DNA from: Actinomycetota bacterium
GTDB lineage: Bacteria; Actinomycetota; Actinomycetes; Nanopelagicales; Nanopelagicaceae
NCBI GenBank assembly: GCA_009701575.1
Contig: WLJX01000006.1
Location: forward strand, 1-64,000
Length of the DNA stretch: 64,000 bases
Reading direction: 5' to 3'
Both the position numbers and the translations under genes were made by a program. Shown piece after piece: positions 17,701 to 27,421 of this stretch (position 1 is the stretch's first letter; each line of letters starts with the position of its first letter). The notes under the pieces were generated by a model. It was not told the DNA's origin. It ran no database searches and saw only the letters and a list, made by a program, of their open reading frames with translations.

Positions 17701-19078
17701 TTTTCCCAGCAAGTTTTACTGCCTCAGCAACTTTTGAAACTACTTGACCATCAAAAACACTTGGAACGATGAAGTTTGCGTTTAGTTGTTCAGAGCTAAC
17801 ACAAGATGATATTGCGTCAGCCGCTGCAACCAACATCGAATCAGTGATTTTTGTGATTCGTCCGTCTAGTAGCCCACGGAAAATTCCGGGAAATGCCAGA
17901 ACATTATTAATTTGATTTGGCTGATCACTTCTGCCGGTTGCAACCACCGCCGCATATTTTCTAGCGATAGTCGGGTCAATTTCCGGATCTGGATTTGCTA
18001 GGGCAAAAACAACTGCTCCTGGCGCCATCGCAGCTATATCGGATTCTTTTAAAACGTTAGGTGCACTTACACCGATGAAAATATCAGCCCCCATAAGCGC
18101 TTCTGAAATACTTCCCTTGAAATCTCCAGGCGAGCAATTGTCTACGAACCAATTGCGCATCTCTTCATCGCCAGCTTTATGTTCAGATACCAATCCATCT
18201 TTGTCATAGCCAATTATGTTTTTCGCACCGCTTGCAACAAGTAGGCGGGCAATTGCAGTGCCTGCCGCTCCAGCACCGCTCATAACTATTTTTGTGTCAG
18301 CGAGGTTTTTCTTAACAAACTTAAGCGCATTTGTAAGCGCAGCAAGAACAACAATTGCAGTTCCATGTTGGTCATCGTGAAAAACAGGAATGTCTAAGAG
18401 GTCTCGGAGCCGACGCTCAATTTCAAAACATCTTGGCGCGGAAATATCTTCAAGATTTATACCGCCATAAACTGGCGCAATAATTTGTACTGTACGAACA
18501 ATCTCATCAACATCTTGGGTATCTAAACAGACCGGCCAAGCATCAACATCCGCAAAGCGCTTGAATAGCGCAGCCTTACCCTCCATAACTGGAAGCGCTG
18601 CTTCGGGACCAATATTTCCAAGTCCTAAAACAGCCGAACCATCAGTAACAACAGCAACTGTATTTCTTTTAATAGTTAAGCGACGCGCATCAGATTTATC
18701 AGCGGCAATTGCTTGTGAAATTCTGGCAACACCAGGTGTGTAAGCACGAGATAAATCATCGCGAGTTTTTAGCGGAACCTTTGATTGAACTTCAATTTTC
18801 CCACCCAAGTGTAATAAGAATGTTCGATCACTAACTTTACGAACAATTAAATCGGGGTGACTTGCAATGGAAGCGGTAATGGCTTCTGCGTGTTCGGCAT
18901 CAACTGCATTACAAGTTACATCAATTACTACGTGATCTAAGAATGATTCGACAACGTCCAGCGCTGTGATTGCCGCACCAGCAGCAGTAATTACAGAAGT
19001 TACTTCAGCAACTGGTTGGGCGGAAGGTGGGCCTTCAACACGAATTGTTATTCCATAACCAGGGCTAGTTGATGCCAT
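17690..19078 (-). CDS. NAD(P)-dependent malic enzyme with N-terminal ACT-like domain
   Basis: Oxidatively decarboxylates malate to pyruvate, linking the TCA cycle to pyruvate and reducing power. An ACT-like domain (about residues 8-85: TIRVEGPPSAQPVAEVTSVI and following) precedes the catalytic core, hinting at amino-acid control. Core blocks include YTPGVARISQAI, TDGSAVLGLGNIGPEAALPVMEGK, INLEDI, PVFHDDQHGTAIV (metal site) and the nucleotide fold MSGAGAAGTAIARLL. Length (462 aa) is the short bacterial type plus the ACT domain. It follows upp by 3 bp, so the two are probably one operon. NAD versus NADP preference cannot be read with confidence. Confidence 0.93.
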   Translation of the reverse strand: MASTSPGYGITIRVEGPPSAQPVAEVTSVITAAGAAITALDVVESFLDHVVIDVTCNAVDAEHAEAITASIASHPDLIVRKVSDRTFLLHLGGKIEVQSKVPLKTRDDLSRAYTPGVARISQAIAADKSDARRLTIKRNTVAVVTDGSAVLGLGNIGPEAALPVMEGKAALFKRFADVDAWPVCLDTQDVDEIVRTVQIIAPVYGGINLEDISAPRCFEIERRLRDLLDIPVFHDDQHGTAIVVLAALTNALKFVKKNLADTKIVMSGAGAAGTAIARLLVASGAKNIIGYDKDGLVSEHKAGDEEMRNWFVDNCSPGDFKGSISEALMGADIFIGVSAPNVLKESDIAAMAPGAVVFALANPDPEIDPTIARKYAAVVATGRSDQPNQINNVLAFPGIFRGLLDGRITKITDSMLVAAADAISSCVSSEQLNANFIVPSVFDGQVVSKVAEAVKLAGKTTA

Positions 19079-19081
19079 GGT

Positions 19082-19720
19082 TTATACAACTCCGTAAAGT
19101 CGGTCGCCAGCATCGCCGAGACCGGGCACGATATAACCCTTTTCATTTAATTTTTCATCGAGTGCACCAGTAACGATCGTGATTGGCAAATTCTTTCCGC
19201 CAAACTCTCGCTCTAATAGTGCTATTCCTTCAGGTGCGGCCAAAATTGTTATCGCAGTTATATCTGTTGCACCACGTTCAAGTAGGTAGTTAATAGCGGC
19301 AACAAGAGTTCCACCTGTGGCAAGCATTGGATCCAGGATGTAGCACTGACGTCCAGTTAAATCATCAGGCAATCGGTTTGCATATGTCGATGGTTGAAGA
19401 GTGTCGTGATCGCGAATCATGCCTAGAAAACCAACTTCAGCTGTTGGCATTAACCGAGTCATTCCTTCAAGCATTCCAAGTCCGGCGCGCAAAATTGGGA
19501 CAACAACTGGCCTTGGTTTTGTGAGTGCTACACCTTCTGCGATTGCTACCGGAGTTTTAACTTTTATTGGAGTTGTACGAACTTCTCGAGTCGCTTCGTA
19601 AGCGAGCAAGGTAACAATCTCCTCAGTTAATTGGCGGAAAGTTGGCGAGTTTGTTTTCTCATCCCGAAGAACGGTCAACTTATGTGCAAGTAATGGATGG
19701 TCCGCAACATGAATCTTCAC
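19082..19720 (-). CDS. upp: Uracil phosphoribosyltransferase
   Basis: Salvages uracil with PRPP to UMP. Typical blocks are [26 protein letters not shown], the PRPP loop [12 protein letters not shown] (about residue 127-138) and the uracil-binding C-terminus [16 protein letters not shown]. Length is 212 residues. The start is GTG at 19720 with TAAGGT 7 nt upstream. Together with hpt, GuaB1 and an NCS1 permease in this window it points to active nucleobase salvage. Confidence 0.97.
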   Translation of the reverse strand: MKIHVADHPLLAHKLTVLRDEKTNSPTFRQLTEEIVTLLAYEATREVRTTPIKVKTPVAIAEGVALTKPRPVVVPILRAGLGMLEGMTRLMPTAEVGFLGMIRDHDTLQPSTYANRLPDDLTGRQCYILDPMLATGGTLVAAINYLLERGATDITAITILAAPEGIALLEREFGGKNLPITIVTGALDEKLNEKGYIVPGLGDAGDRLYGVV

Positions 19721-19727
19721 GACTCAT

Positions 19728-19733
19728 ACCTTA
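19728..19733 (-). promoter_or_regulatory. -10 element, leaderless promoter of upp-malic enzyme operon
   Basis: TAAGGT on the minus strand, 7 nt before the GTG at 19720. Confidence 0.45.
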
Positions 19734-19833
19734 CTCGCGCTTAGTGGGGTTGTCGCTTGCCCGCTTTAGTGTCAGTATGAAGCCCTGAAAAGATTGGAAA
19801 GCTAAGAGATTTAGGGTTCTGGAGGTGAGCGCA

Positions 19834-20292
19834 ATGGCTGAAGATTTTGGAATCATTGCGTGGCACGAAGAGGGGCGTTGGAATGTGGCGGAACTAACGC
19901 ATGCCAGAGATCTTGGTTCAATCATGGATCAACTTAATTCGCAGGCCACTAATGGTGGCGCAATTGCTCTGATAGCAATTGAAGAAGATTACTTCTTAGT
20001 TGCACGAGCCCTTGGTTCACATATGCAGATGATGATTAGTGATGTTACATATGCACTCGAATCAGATCTCGCTTCTGATTTGATTGAGGCTTTAGATTTA
20101 CCATTCCCAGAAGAGGATGATGATTCACAACCAGGTGGAGATATTGATTTACTCTCTGATTTAGGAATGAGCGCAATGGAACTCGAAGCGCTTTGTGATG
20201 ATCCAGAACTTTTCCCTGATGAACAGCTAGATGCAATTGCTTCCAAGTTAGGTTTCGGAAATCAATTCGCCGAACTTTATGAAGGCCAATAA
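19834..20292 (+). CDS. tRNA adenosine deaminase-associated protein
   Basis: A 152-residue actinobacterial protein that is regularly found beside tadA, which is the main evidence for its name. It begins AEDFGIIAWHEEGRWNVAEL, has a central LALIAIEEDYF-like strand region, and is strongly acidic toward the C-terminus (PFPEEDDD, CDDPELFPDEQ). Its molecular role is not known to me; partner or regulator of TadA is the usual inference. The start at ATG 19834 is set by GGAGG at 19821-19825, 8 nt upstream; a GTG at 19825 overlaps that site. TadA begins 4 nt after its stop. Confidence 0.85.
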   Translation: MAEDFGIIAWHEEGRWNVAELTHARDLGSIMDQLNSQATNGGAIALIAIEEDYFLVARALGSHMQMMISDVTYALESDLASDLIEALDLPFPEEDDDSQPGGDIDLLSDLGMSAMELEALCDDPELFPDEQLDAIASKLGFGNQFAELYEGQ

Positions 20293-20295
20293 AGA

Positions 20296-20760
20296 TTGTC
20301 GTTGATCTCTAACTCTTACGAAGATGAAATGCAGCAAGCGATTGAAATTGCTAAATCTGCGCTCGCAACTGGCGATGTTCCGGTCGGAGCACTTGTATTC
20401 AATTCAAGCGGAGATTTAGTTGGTACTGGAAGTAATCGTCGTGAAGTTGATAAAGATCCAAGTGCACATGCTGAAATAATTGCTCTTCGAGCGGCTGCAC
20501 TTGCAAATAACTCCTGGCGCTTGGATGGACACACAATTGTTGTAACCCTTGAACCTTGTGCGATGTGTGCTGGCGCAATTGCGCAAGCTCGGATTAAGAC
20601 CTTAGTTTTTGGTGCATGGGACGAAAAAGCAGGAGCTGTTGGTTCAGTATGGGATGTGTTGCGCGATCCAAGGGCGCCACATCTTGTTGAAGTAATCTCT
20701 GGCGTAAATGAAAGTGAATGCGCGGCGCTATTAAGCGAGTTCTTTAAAAAATATCGTTAA
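20296..20760 (+). CDS. tadA: tRNA-specific adenosine deaminase
   Basis: Deaminates A34 to inosine in tRNA-Arg(ACG), letting it read CGU, CGC and CGA. Its substrate tRNA is in this window at 31694. The zinc site is complete: HAE (SAHAEIIALR) and PCAMCAGAI. Length is 154 residues. The start appears to be TTG at 20296, 4 nt after the upstream stop, with a second TTG at 20302. It forms an operon with the deaminase-associated gene. Confidence 0.96.
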   Translation: MSLISNSYEDEMQQAIEIAKSALATGDVPVGALVFNSSGDLVGTGSNRREVDKDPSAHAEIIALRAAALANNSWRLDGHTIVVTLEPCAMCAGAIAQARIKTLVFGAWDEKAGAVGSVWDVLRDPRAPHLVEVISGVNESECAALLSEFFKKYR

Positions 20761-20781
20761 CAAGCAGTATCAGGGCTCGGT

Positions 20782-20787
20782 TACTCT
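20782..20787 (+). promoter_or_regulatory. -10 element, leaderless promoter of pheA
   Basis: TACTCT, 6 nt before the ATG at 20794; no Shine-Dalgarno. Confidence 0.55.
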
Positions 20788-20793
20788 TAGCTC

Positions 20794-21630
20794 ATGACAA
20801 CTTACGCATACCTGGGTCCTGCGGGGACTTTCACAGAAGCTGCGCTGCGCCAGATTTCAAAGGCCGAAGATGTACTAGTTCCATACTCAAATGTAACAGC
20901 AGCACTTGATGCAGTGCGTGAAGGCAAAGCCGAAAAAGTCTTGGTACCAATTGAAAATTCAGTAGAGGGCGTTGTATCAAGAACACTCGATGAACTCGCT
21001 GTTGGGACACCACTAGTTGTCACAGCAGAAACAACGTTGCCAGTTTCATTCTCTTTGATGGTTTTGCCAGAAAATGTTGGCAAGCCAATTACAAAGATTG
21101 CAACTCATCCACATGCCGAAGCGCAGTGTCGTTCTTATGTAGCAGAAAATTATCCGCAGGCAGAAGTGATTGAAATGTCATCAACCGCTGCGGCCGCTAA
21201 AGGTTTAAGCGAAGGCAATTATGATGCGGCAATCGCCTCTGAAATTGCTGCAAAAAATTACGGACTCAAGGTAATTGCAAGTGACATTGGTGATAACAAT
21301 GGCGCGGTTACAAGATTCGTTATTGCCCAAAAACCTGGTGCAACTCCAAAACCAACTGGGAATGATCGCACTTCACTTGTCGCCTTTATCGGAATTGATC
21401 ACGCAGGCGCGCTTCTTGAAATTCTTACCGAATTTGCAAAACAAGATGTGAATTTAACTTTTATTCAATCTCGCCCAACTGGTCGCGAACTTGGCCACTA
21501 CCATTTCATTATTGATGCCGAAGGCCATATTGATGAACCTAAAGTCGCAACTGCCGTTGAAGGCGTTCGCAAAATTTGCGAAGACATTCGTTTTCTTGGT
21601 TCATATCCCCGTGTTGGCAAAAGTAACTAG
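20794..21630 (+). CDS. pheA: Prephenate dehydratase
   Basis: Converts prephenate to phenylpyruvate in phenylalanine synthesis. [12 protein letters not shown] starts the domain; [10 protein letters not shown] and [10 protein letters not shown] carry the TRF catalytic motif (Thr-Arg-Phe). A C-terminal ACT domain (about residues 192-270), with [16 protein letters not shown] in place of the usual ESRP, would bind phenylalanine for feedback control. It is monofunctional: no chorismate mutase domain is fused. Length is 278 residues. Confidence 0.96.
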   Translation: MTTYAYLGPAGTFTEAALRQISKAEDVLVPYSNVTAALDAVREGKAEKVLVPIENSVEGVVSRTLDELAVGTPLVVTAETTLPVSFSLMVLPENVGKPITKIATHPHAEAQCRSYVAENYPQAEVIEMSSTAAAAKGLSEGNYDAAIASEIAAKNYGLKVIASDIGDNNGAVTRFVIAQKPGATPKPTGNDRTSLVAFIGIDHAGALLEILTEFAKQDVNLTFIQSRPTGRELGHYHFIIDAEGHIDEPKVATAVEGVRKICEDIRFLGSYPRVGKSN

Positions 21631-21631
21631 G

Positions 21632-21637
21632 TAGGCT
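21632..21637 (+). promoter_or_regulatory. -10 element, leaderless promoter of serS
   Basis: TAGGCT, 7 nt before the GTG at 21645; it overlaps the end of pheA by position only. Confidence 0.5.
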
Positions 21638-21644
21638 TGCACAC

Positions 21645-22910
21645 GTGATTGATTTAAAAATACTGCGCGAAAATCCTGATGCAGTTCGCCACTCCCAAAA
21701 AGTCCGTGGTGAAGATACAGCGGTTGTTGATCAACTTCTAGAAGCAGATGCGATTAGTCGCACAGCGTTAAGTGAATTTGAAACTTTACGTGCAGAGCAG
21801 AACGCCCTATCTAAATCAGTTGGCGCTGCAAAGGGCGAAGAAAAAGCGGCTCTGTTAGAAAATGCAAAGGATTTGGCCAATCGCGTCAAGGCTGCGGATG
21901 CAAAGCGGAGCGAACTTGAAGAAGTCGCACGAGGACTACTTTTAAAAATTTCTAACCTTATTGATCTAGAGGCACCAGTTGGTGGTGAAGCAGACTTTAA
22001 AGTTATTGAAGAGATTGGTAAGCCTCGAGATTTCAAGAGTGAGGGCTTTGAGCCAAAGGATCATGTTGAACTCGGGAAAATCTTAAAGGCAATTGATACC
22101 GAGCGCGGCGCTAAGGTCGCAGGCTCTCGTTCCTATTATTTAACCGGCCCAGGAGCCATGTTGGAATTCGCACTCGTTAATTATGCAATTGCATCTGCAG
22201 TGAAAGCTGGATTTATTCCAGTCATCCCACCTGTACTTGTAAATCCAGCCGCGATGGAGGGCACAGGCTTTCTAGGTCAGGCTGCTGAAAATGTTTATCA
22301 CTTAGAAGAAGATGATGTTTATTTAGTGGGGACTAGTGAAGTTCCACTTGCTGCGTATCACATGGATGAAATTGTTGAGAACTTACCAATTCGATATGCC
22401 GGTTATTCTTCATGTTTCCGCCGCGAAGCTGGCACTTATGGCAAAGATACTCGCGGAATTATTCGCGTCCACCAATTTGATAAAGTTGAAATGTTCTCAT
22501 TCATTAATCCTAAAGATGCAAAAGCAGAGCACCTTCGCCTTCTTGAGTGGGAGAAAGATTTCCTAAAAGCAATGGAAGTCCCATTCCGCGTAATAGATGT
22601 TGCCTCTGGAGATCTGGGTTCAAGTGCTATTCGTAAATTTGATTGTGAAGCTTGGATTCCAACTCAGGATGCGTATCGTGAAGTAACAAGCACATCTAAT
22701 TGCACCGAATTTCAAGCTCGTCGCTTAAACATTAGATATCGGGATGAGAGCGGAACCAAGCCTGTAGCAACGCTAAATGGCACCTTAGTTGCAGTACCAA
22801 GAATGATTGTTGCGATTCTTGAAAATCATCAGAATAAAGATGGCTCTGTAAATGTTCCAAAGGCGCTTCGTCCTTTCTTGGGCGTGGATACTTTGGTGCC
22901 TTCTCTATGA
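21645..22910 (+). CDS. serS: Seryl-tRNA synthetase
   Basis: Class II synthetase charging tRNA-Ser. The N-terminal coiled-coil tRNA-binding arm spans about residues 25-105. Motif 2 ([24 protein letters not shown]) and motif 3 ([10 protein letters not shown]-like, [12 protein letters not shown]) are clear, and [10 protein letters not shown] is the serine pocket. Length (421 aa) is normal. The downstream HAD gene overlaps by 4 bp, and one cognate tRNA, tRNA-Ser(UGA), follows at 23751. Confidence 0.98.
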   Translation: MIDLKILRENPDAVRHSQKVRGEDTAVVDQLLEADAISRTALSEFETLRAEQNALSKSVGAAKGEEKAALLENAKDLANRVKAADAKRSELEEVARGLLLKISNLIDLEAPVGGEADFKVIEEIGKPRDFKSEGFEPKDHVELGKILKAIDTERGAKVAGSRSYYLTGPGAMLEFALVNYAIASAVKAGFIPVIPPVLVNPAAMEGTGFLGQAAENVYHLEEDDVYLVGTSEVPLAAYHMDEIVENLPIRYAGYSSCFRREAGTYGKDTRGIIRVHQFDKVEMFSFINPKDAKAEHLRLLEWEKDFLKAMEVPFRVIDVASGDLGSSAIRKFDCEAWIPTQDAYREVTSTSNCTEFQARRLNIRYRDESGTKPVATLNGTLVAVPRMIVAILENHQNKDGSVNVPKALRPFLGVDTLVPSL

Positions 22911-23725
22911 TTTCCGGTAAACGTCCTAAGTTAATTGCAACTGATTTAGATGGAACAATTGTTCCGCACCTTGGTCCAATTTCAGAACGCACAATTACGG
23001 CATTTAAAAAAGCCCACGAACTTGGTGTTGAAATATTTTTTGTTACTGGTCGTCCACCACGTTGGATGGTTGAAATCAGAGAAGCTTTCGGATTCGGTAA
23101 TGCAATCTGTGCAAATGGCGCGCTCTTGTATGACTTGATGAACGATAAAGTTTTAGAAGAATGGTTGATGCCAACCGAAATTCAATTAGAAATCATTAAG
23201 CGCTTACGCATAAGCCTTCCAGGAATTCACTTCGCTCTGGAATATGGTGATGAATTTTATCGTGAGAAGCACTACACAACAAAGTGGGATATTGGTCGAG
23301 ATAATATTGGTGTGGAATCGATTGAAGAGAAGATCACCCAACCAGCATTTAAGATGTTAGGCCGTTGTGTTAATAATGAATTCACCTCAGATCAAATGTT
23401 AGAAATTGCAATGAGAGAACTTTCTGGAATTGCAAACATCACACATTCGAATTCAAATGAATCCCTTATTGAAATTTCCGCACTTGGTGTAAGTAAAGGT
23501 GAAACCCTGGCCAAGATGGCAGAGCGCGCTGGTTTAACCGCTGATGATTGCGTCAGTTTTGGTGATAACCCAAATGATTTCTCAATGTTGCAATGGGCTG
23601 GGCGATCTTGGGCGATGTCAGATGGTCATCCTGACGGCCCTAAGTATGCAAAGTTTGTGGCCGATGCCCATCACCACGATGGCGTTGCAATCGTCATCGA
23701 AGCGCTGCTCGAATTGCCCGCGTAA
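22907..23725 (+). CDS. Cof-type HAD-superfamily phosphatase
   Basis: A 272-residue hydrolase of the Cof/YbjI subgroup (HAD-IIB). Motif I is DLDGTIV (nucleophile Asp near residue 14), motif II is FVTGRPP, motif III lies around [10 protein letters not shown], and motif IV is [10 protein letters not shown]. The capping domain sits between motifs II and III. Such enzymes dephosphorylate sugar phosphates, FMN or related metabolites; the substrate cannot be assigned. It overlaps serS by ATGA, so it is co-translated. Confidence 0.9.
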   Translation: MISGKRPKLIATDLDGTIVPHLGPISERTITAFKKAHELGVEIFFVTGRPPRWMVEIREAFGFGNAICANGALLYDLMNDKVLEEWLMPTEIQLEIIKRLRISLPGIHFALEYGDEFYREKHYTTKWDIGRDNIGVESIEEKITQPAFKMLGRCVNNEFTSDQMLEIAMRELSGIANITHSNSNESLIEISALGVSKGETLAKMAERAGLTADDCVSFGDNPNDFSMLQWAGRSWAMSDGHPDGPKYAKFVADAHHHDGVAIVIEALLELPA

Positions 23726-23750
23726 CTATTTAGAGGGTAAGTTTGCCCAC

Positions 23751-23836
23751 GGAGGGCTCGCATAGCGGCCGAGTGCACCGGTCTTGAAAACCGGCAAACG
23801 AAAGTTTCGTGGGTTCAAATCCCACGCCCTCCGCCA
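23751..23836 (+). tRNA. tRNA-Ser(UGA)
   Basis: The acceptor stem GGAGGGC (23751-23757) pairs with GCCCTCC (23826-23832). The anticodon stem is CCGGT/ACCGG with loop CTTGAAA, giving anticodon TGA at 23785-23787. A long variable arm follows, as in serine tRNAs, then GGTTCAAAT in the T arm. The CCA end (23834-23836) is encoded. Confidence 0.97.
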
Positions 23837-23915
23837 GATTTTTATGAGGGATTAAGAGAAATTAAGAGAAACAAGCGTGTGGGGGAATTCATAACTCATA
23901 CGCGCAATCACATCT

Positions 23916-23931
23916 AGCGTTATTTAACGCT
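23916..23931 (+). promoter_or_regulatory. Short inverted repeat upstream of the sdh operon
   Basis: AGCGTT and AACGCT flank ATTT. The element ends 18 bp before the sdh anchor start, in the 113-bp gap after tRNA-Ser. It could be an operator; there is no U-run. The same gap has a direct repeat of TTAAGAGAAA. Confidence 0.25.
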
Positions 23932-23937
23932 GCAGAC

Positions 23938-23943
23938 CAAAAT
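23938..23943 (+). promoter_or_regulatory. Possible -10 element of the sdh operon
   Basis: CAAAAT, 6 nt before the ATG at 23950. The spacing fits the leaderless pattern but the hexamer is weak. Confidence 0.25.
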
Positions 23944-23949
23944 TAACCC

Positions 23950-24750
23950 ATGGCTACCGGTGTATTTTCATCATCACGAGCAAAGATAAAAGAGCGCACT
24001 CTTAGAACTGATCGTTGGTGGTTGCAACCAGCAATCACATTTTCGGTTCTTTTTAGCTTCGTTATTTATGCAACCTTTCGTGCATTTGAAAATAAGTTTT
24101 ACTTTGCAGAGCCGCTAATTTCTCCGCTTTACTCGCCTTGTCTATCAACCGCATGTGTTGAAGGTTCATCACTTCTTGGACAACCTTTTAATAATAAGTA
24201 TTTTGGAATTGGAATTTCACCAGCGCTATTTATTTTGATTTTTCCACTTGGTTTTCGCATGACTTGTTATTACTACCGCAAGGCTTACTACCGGGCATTC
24301 TGGATGTCACCGCCTGCTTGTGCAGTCGCCGAACCACATTCAAAGTACACCGGCGAAACTCGCGCTCCACTTATTCTGCAGAATGCCCACCGCTGGTTCT
24401 TCTACGCAGGTTTAGTTTTCAACGTATTACTTACTTATGATGCAGTTCTTGCTTTTAGAAATCCTGAAAAGCAATGGGGCCACTTAAGTATTGGAACACT
24501 TGTTCTTGCATTTAGCGCCACGATGCTCTGGATGTATTCACTCTCATGTCACACCTGCCGCCACACAATTGGTGGGCGACTAAAGCATTTCTCAAAGCAC
24601 CCTGTTCGATATAAGGCATGGACCTTAGTATCTGTCTTAAATCATAAGCATCCAACATTTGCTTGGATCTCACTTTTTGCTGTTGCTTTCGCCGATATCT
24701 ATGTTCGCCAAGTTTCATCTGGCGCCTGGACTAATTTCTACTTATTCTAA
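23950..24750 (+). CDS. Succinate dehydrogenase membrane anchor (actinobacterial Sdh1 type)
   Basis: A 266-residue integral membrane protein with about five helices, lying directly before the flavoprotein gene. The arrangement anchor-flavoprotein-FeS, and the sequences GFRMTCYYYRKAYYRAFW and LSCHTCRHTIGGRL, match the single-subunit anchor of actinobacterial Sdh1 (the M. tuberculosis Rv0249c-Rv0247c type). It would carry electrons from the FeS subunit to quinone; histidines within the helices could bind heme. No separate SdhD is present. Family recognition is from context plus recalled motifs. Confidence 0.85.
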   Translation: MATGVFSSSRAKIKERTLRTDRWWLQPAITFSVLFSFVIYATFRAFENKFYFAEPLISPLYSPCLSTACVEGSSLLGQPFNNKYFGIGISPALFILIFPLGFRMTCYYYRKAYYRAFWMSPPACAVAEPHSKYTGETRAPLILQNAHRWFFYAGLVFNVLLTYDAVLAFRNPEKQWGHLSIGTLVLAFSATMLWMYSLSCHTCRHTIGGRLKHFSKHPVRYKAWTLVSVLNHKHPTFAWISLFAVAFADIYVRQVSSGAWTNFYLF

Positions 24751-24767
24751 TGAGATTCTAAAGAGAG

Positions 24768-26657
24768 ATGACAATGACATCGCTAGAAAAATATAAGTAC
24801 GACGTCGTAGTTATTGGCGCGGGTGGTGCTGGTCTGCGCGCAGCAGTAGAAGCGCGTGAAGCAGGGCTAAGTGTTGCAATCGTCTGTAAATCCCTATTTG
24901 GTAAGGCCCACACCGTTATGGCTGAAGGTGGCGCTGCTGCATCAATGGGTAACGTGAATGACAATGACAATTGGAAGGTGCACTTTCGCGACACAATGCG
25001 CGGCGGTAAATTCTTAAATCATTATCGTATGGCTGAACTTCATGCCAAAGAATCACCAGATCGAATCTGGGAGCTAGAAACTTGGGGCGCGCTCTTTGAT
25101 CGCACCAAAGAGGGAAAGATTAGCCAACGTAACTTTGGTGGCCACGAATATCCTCGGCTTGCACACGTTGGCGATCGCACCGGTCTTGAACTTATTCGCA
25201 CAATGCAGCAACGCATCGTCGCTTTACAACAGCAAGATGCAAAAGATCACGGCAACGCCGAAAGCCATATGAAGGTATTTGCCGAATTAACTATTACTGA
25301 AATTCTTAAAGAGAACGGCAAGATTGCTGGCGCATATGGTTACTGGCGCGAAAATGGAAATGAAGTTTTATTTGAAGCCCCTGCAGTAATTATTGCAACC
25401 GGTGGAGTTGGCAAAACTTTCAAAATTACTTCCAACTCATGGGAGGGAACTGGCGATGGCCACGCCCTCGCACTTAAAGCTGGCGCAAACTTAGTTGATA
25501 TGGAGTTCTTGCAATTCCATCCAACTGGAATGGTTTGGCCGCCATCAGTTCGCGGAATTTTAGTTACAGAATCTGTCCGTGGTGAAGGTGGAATCCTTAC
25601 TAATTCACTTGGTGAGCGATTCATGTTCAAATACATCCCAGAAGTTTTCAAAGATAAATACGCTGACAACGAAGCAGAAGCAGATCGTTGGTATCTTGAT
25701 CAAGATAACAATCGCCGCCCACCAGAACTCCTTCCTCGTGACGAAGTTTCTCGCGCAATTAATTCTGAAGTTAAAGCGGGACGTGGCACTGAACATGGTG
25801 GCGTATTCCTAGATGTTTCAAAGCGGTTGACAGCTGAAGTTATTAAGAAGCGCTTGCCTTCAATGTGGCACCAATTTTATGAACTTGCTGGCGTTGATAT
25901 CACTAAGGAAGCAATGGAAGTCGGTCCTACTTGTCACTATGTAATGGGTGGCGTTGAAGTAGAACCAGATAGCGCTGCTGCAATCGGCGTTCCAGGTTTA
26001 TTTGCTGCTGGTGAAGTTGCTGGTGGAATGCATGGTTCAAACCGTCTCGGCGGAAATTCACTCTCAGATCTCTTGGTATTTGGTCGTCGCGCAGGAATGG
26101 GCGCGGTTGCATATGTAAGGAACAATCCAACTGCCTCGGTCTCTGAAAAAGCTATTGCTGATGCTGCTGCACGAATCGAAGCACCATTTAGTCGTGCTGG
26201 TGGCGAGAATTCATATTCACTACATGCCGAATTGCAAGAAGTAACTCATAATCTTGTTGGCATTATCCGTACCGGAAAAGAAGTTGAAGAAGCGATTGAA
26301 AAGATCGCAGCAATCCGTGCCCGTAGCGCAAACGTTGCAGTTGCTGGCGATCGTAAATTCAATCCAGGTTTCCACTTAGCTTTCGACTTAGACAACATGT
26401 TGTTAGTCGCCGAGAGCACTGCAAAGTCAGCACTTCTTCGTGAAGAGTCTCGCGGCGGACATACTCGCGATGATTTCCCAGGCATGAATTCGAAGTGGCG
26501 CCAGGTAAATCACATCTCTAGTTTTGACGGTAATAAAGTAAACATTAAAGCTCAACCACTTCCACCAATTCCTAAAGAGCTATTTGATCTCTTCGATATC
26601 CATGAACTTGAAAAATATATGACGCCCGAAGAAATTGCGAAAGGTGGTTCCAACTAA
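24768..26657 (+). CDS. sdhA: Succinate dehydrogenase flavoprotein subunit
   Basis: FAD-containing subunit that oxidises succinate to fumarate. The N-terminal dinucleotide fold VVVIGAGGAGLRAAVEA is present, followed by the HTVMAEGGAAASMGN segment containing the expected FAD-linking His, the QFHPTGMVWPPSVRGILVTESVRGEGG substrate region and the catalytic Arg/His region near HYVMGGVEVE. GEVAGGMHGSNRLGGNSLSDLL closes the FAD site. Length is 629 residues. The ATG at 24774 fits the AGAGAG at 24762-24767 better than the ATG at 24768. The FeS subunit begins on the final base of its stop codon. Confidence 0.97.
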   Translation: MTMTSLEKYKYDVVVIGAGGAGLRAAVEAREAGLSVAIVCKSLFGKAHTVMAEGGAAASMGNVNDNDNWKVHFRDTMRGGKFLNHYRMAELHAKESPDRIWELETWGALFDRTKEGKISQRNFGGHEYPRLAHVGDRTGLELIRTMQQRIVALQQQDAKDHGNAESHMKVFAELTITEILKENGKIAGAYGYWRENGNEVLFEAPAVIIATGGVGKTFKITSNSWEGTGDGHALALKAGANLVDMEFLQFHPTGMVWPPSVRGILVTESVRGEGGILTNSLGERFMFKYIPEVFKDKYADNEAEADRWYLDQDNNRRPPELLPRDEVSRAINSEVKAGRGTEHGGVFLDVSKRLTAEVIKKRLPSMWHQFYELAGVDITKEAMEVGPTCHYVMGGVEVEPDSAAAIGVPGLFAAGEVAGGMHGSNRLGGNSLSDLLVFGRRAGMGAVAYVRNNPTASVSEKAIADAAARIEAPFSRAGGENSYSLHAELQEVTHNLVGIIRTGKEVEEAIEKIAAIRARSANVAVAGDRKFNPGFHLAFDLDNMLLVAESTAKSALLREESRGGHTRDDFPGMNSKWRQVNHISSFDGNKVNIKAQPLPPIPKELFDLFDIHELEKYMTPEEIAKGGSN

Positions 26658-27418
26658 TGGCCCGCAAACTTAAACTTCGGATCTGGCGCGGCGACGCGAC
26701 TGATGGCGCTCTTAAAAGCGTTGAAGTAGATGTCAATGAAGGCGAAGTAGTTCTAGATGTAATTCATCGCGTTCAAGCAACTCAGATGGGTGACCTTGCG
26801 GTTCGCTGGAATTGCAAAGCCGGTAAATGTGGATCTTGTTCAATGGAAATTAATGGCAAGCCTCGTCTTGCTTGTATGACCCAAGTTGCCTCATTCCCTG
26901 AAGATGAAGAAATTACTATCACTCCACTACGCGCATTCCCAGTTATTAAGGATCTCGTAACTGACGTCTCCTTCAACTACCGCAAAGCAATGGAGATTCC
27001 ATCATATGAACATCCAAAAGATTTAGCACCAGGCGCGGCTCGTATGCAACAAGTAGATGTCGAGCGCAGCCAAGAGTTCCGTAAATGCATTGAATGTTTC
27101 TTGTGCCAAGATGTATGCCACGTTGTACGTGATCACGAAGAGAATAAGAAATCATTTGCTGGACCACGATTCTTTATCCGCATTGCTGAATTAGATATGC
27201 ACCCTCTTGATATGTTGAAGAACCGAAAGCATAAGGCTCAAGAAGAGCATGGTCTTGGAATGTGTAACATCACCAAATGCTGTACTGAAGTTTGCCCAGA
27301 GCACATTCGCATCACCGATAACGCAATCATTCCGATGAAAGAGCGTGTTGTTGATGTTAAATATGATCCAGTTCGCTGGTTAGGCTCCAAGATCCGCAAG
27401 CGCGAGGGTATTGTTTAA
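26657..27418 (+). CDS. sdhB: Succinate dehydrogenase iron-sulfur subunit
   Basis: Passes electrons from FAD to quinone through three clusters. The N-terminal ferredoxin domain has CKAGKCGSC (2Fe-2S, near residue 55). The C-terminal domain has CIECFLCQDVC and a second cysteine set in CNITKCCTEVCP for the 4Fe-4S and 3Fe-4S centres. Length is 253 residues. The start overlaps the flavoprotein stop by one base (TAATG). Confidence 0.96.
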   Translation: MARKLKLRIWRGDATDGALKSVEVDVNEGEVVLDVIHRVQATQMGDLAVRWNCKAGKCGSCSMEINGKPRLACMTQVASFPEDEEITITPLRAFPVIKDLVTDVSFNYRKAMEIPSYEHPKDLAPGAARMQQVDVERSQEFRKCIECFLCQDVCHVVRDHEENKKSFAGPRFFIRIAELDMHPLDMLKNRKHKAQEEHGLGMCNITKCCTEVCPEHIRITDNAIIPMKERVVDVKYDPVRWLGSKIRKREGIV

Positions 27419-27421
27419 TAC

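Noticed and set aside
23837-23949. Small RNA or terminator after tRNA-Ser(UGA)
   Set aside because: The only symmetric element (23916-23931) is a 6-bp stem with no U-run, and no known RNA family pattern was seen.
27419-27421. Fluoride riboswitch before the crcB pair
   Set aside because: The gap after the sdh FeS gene is 3 nt, leaving no room; nothing in the sdhB end was recognisable as the motif.
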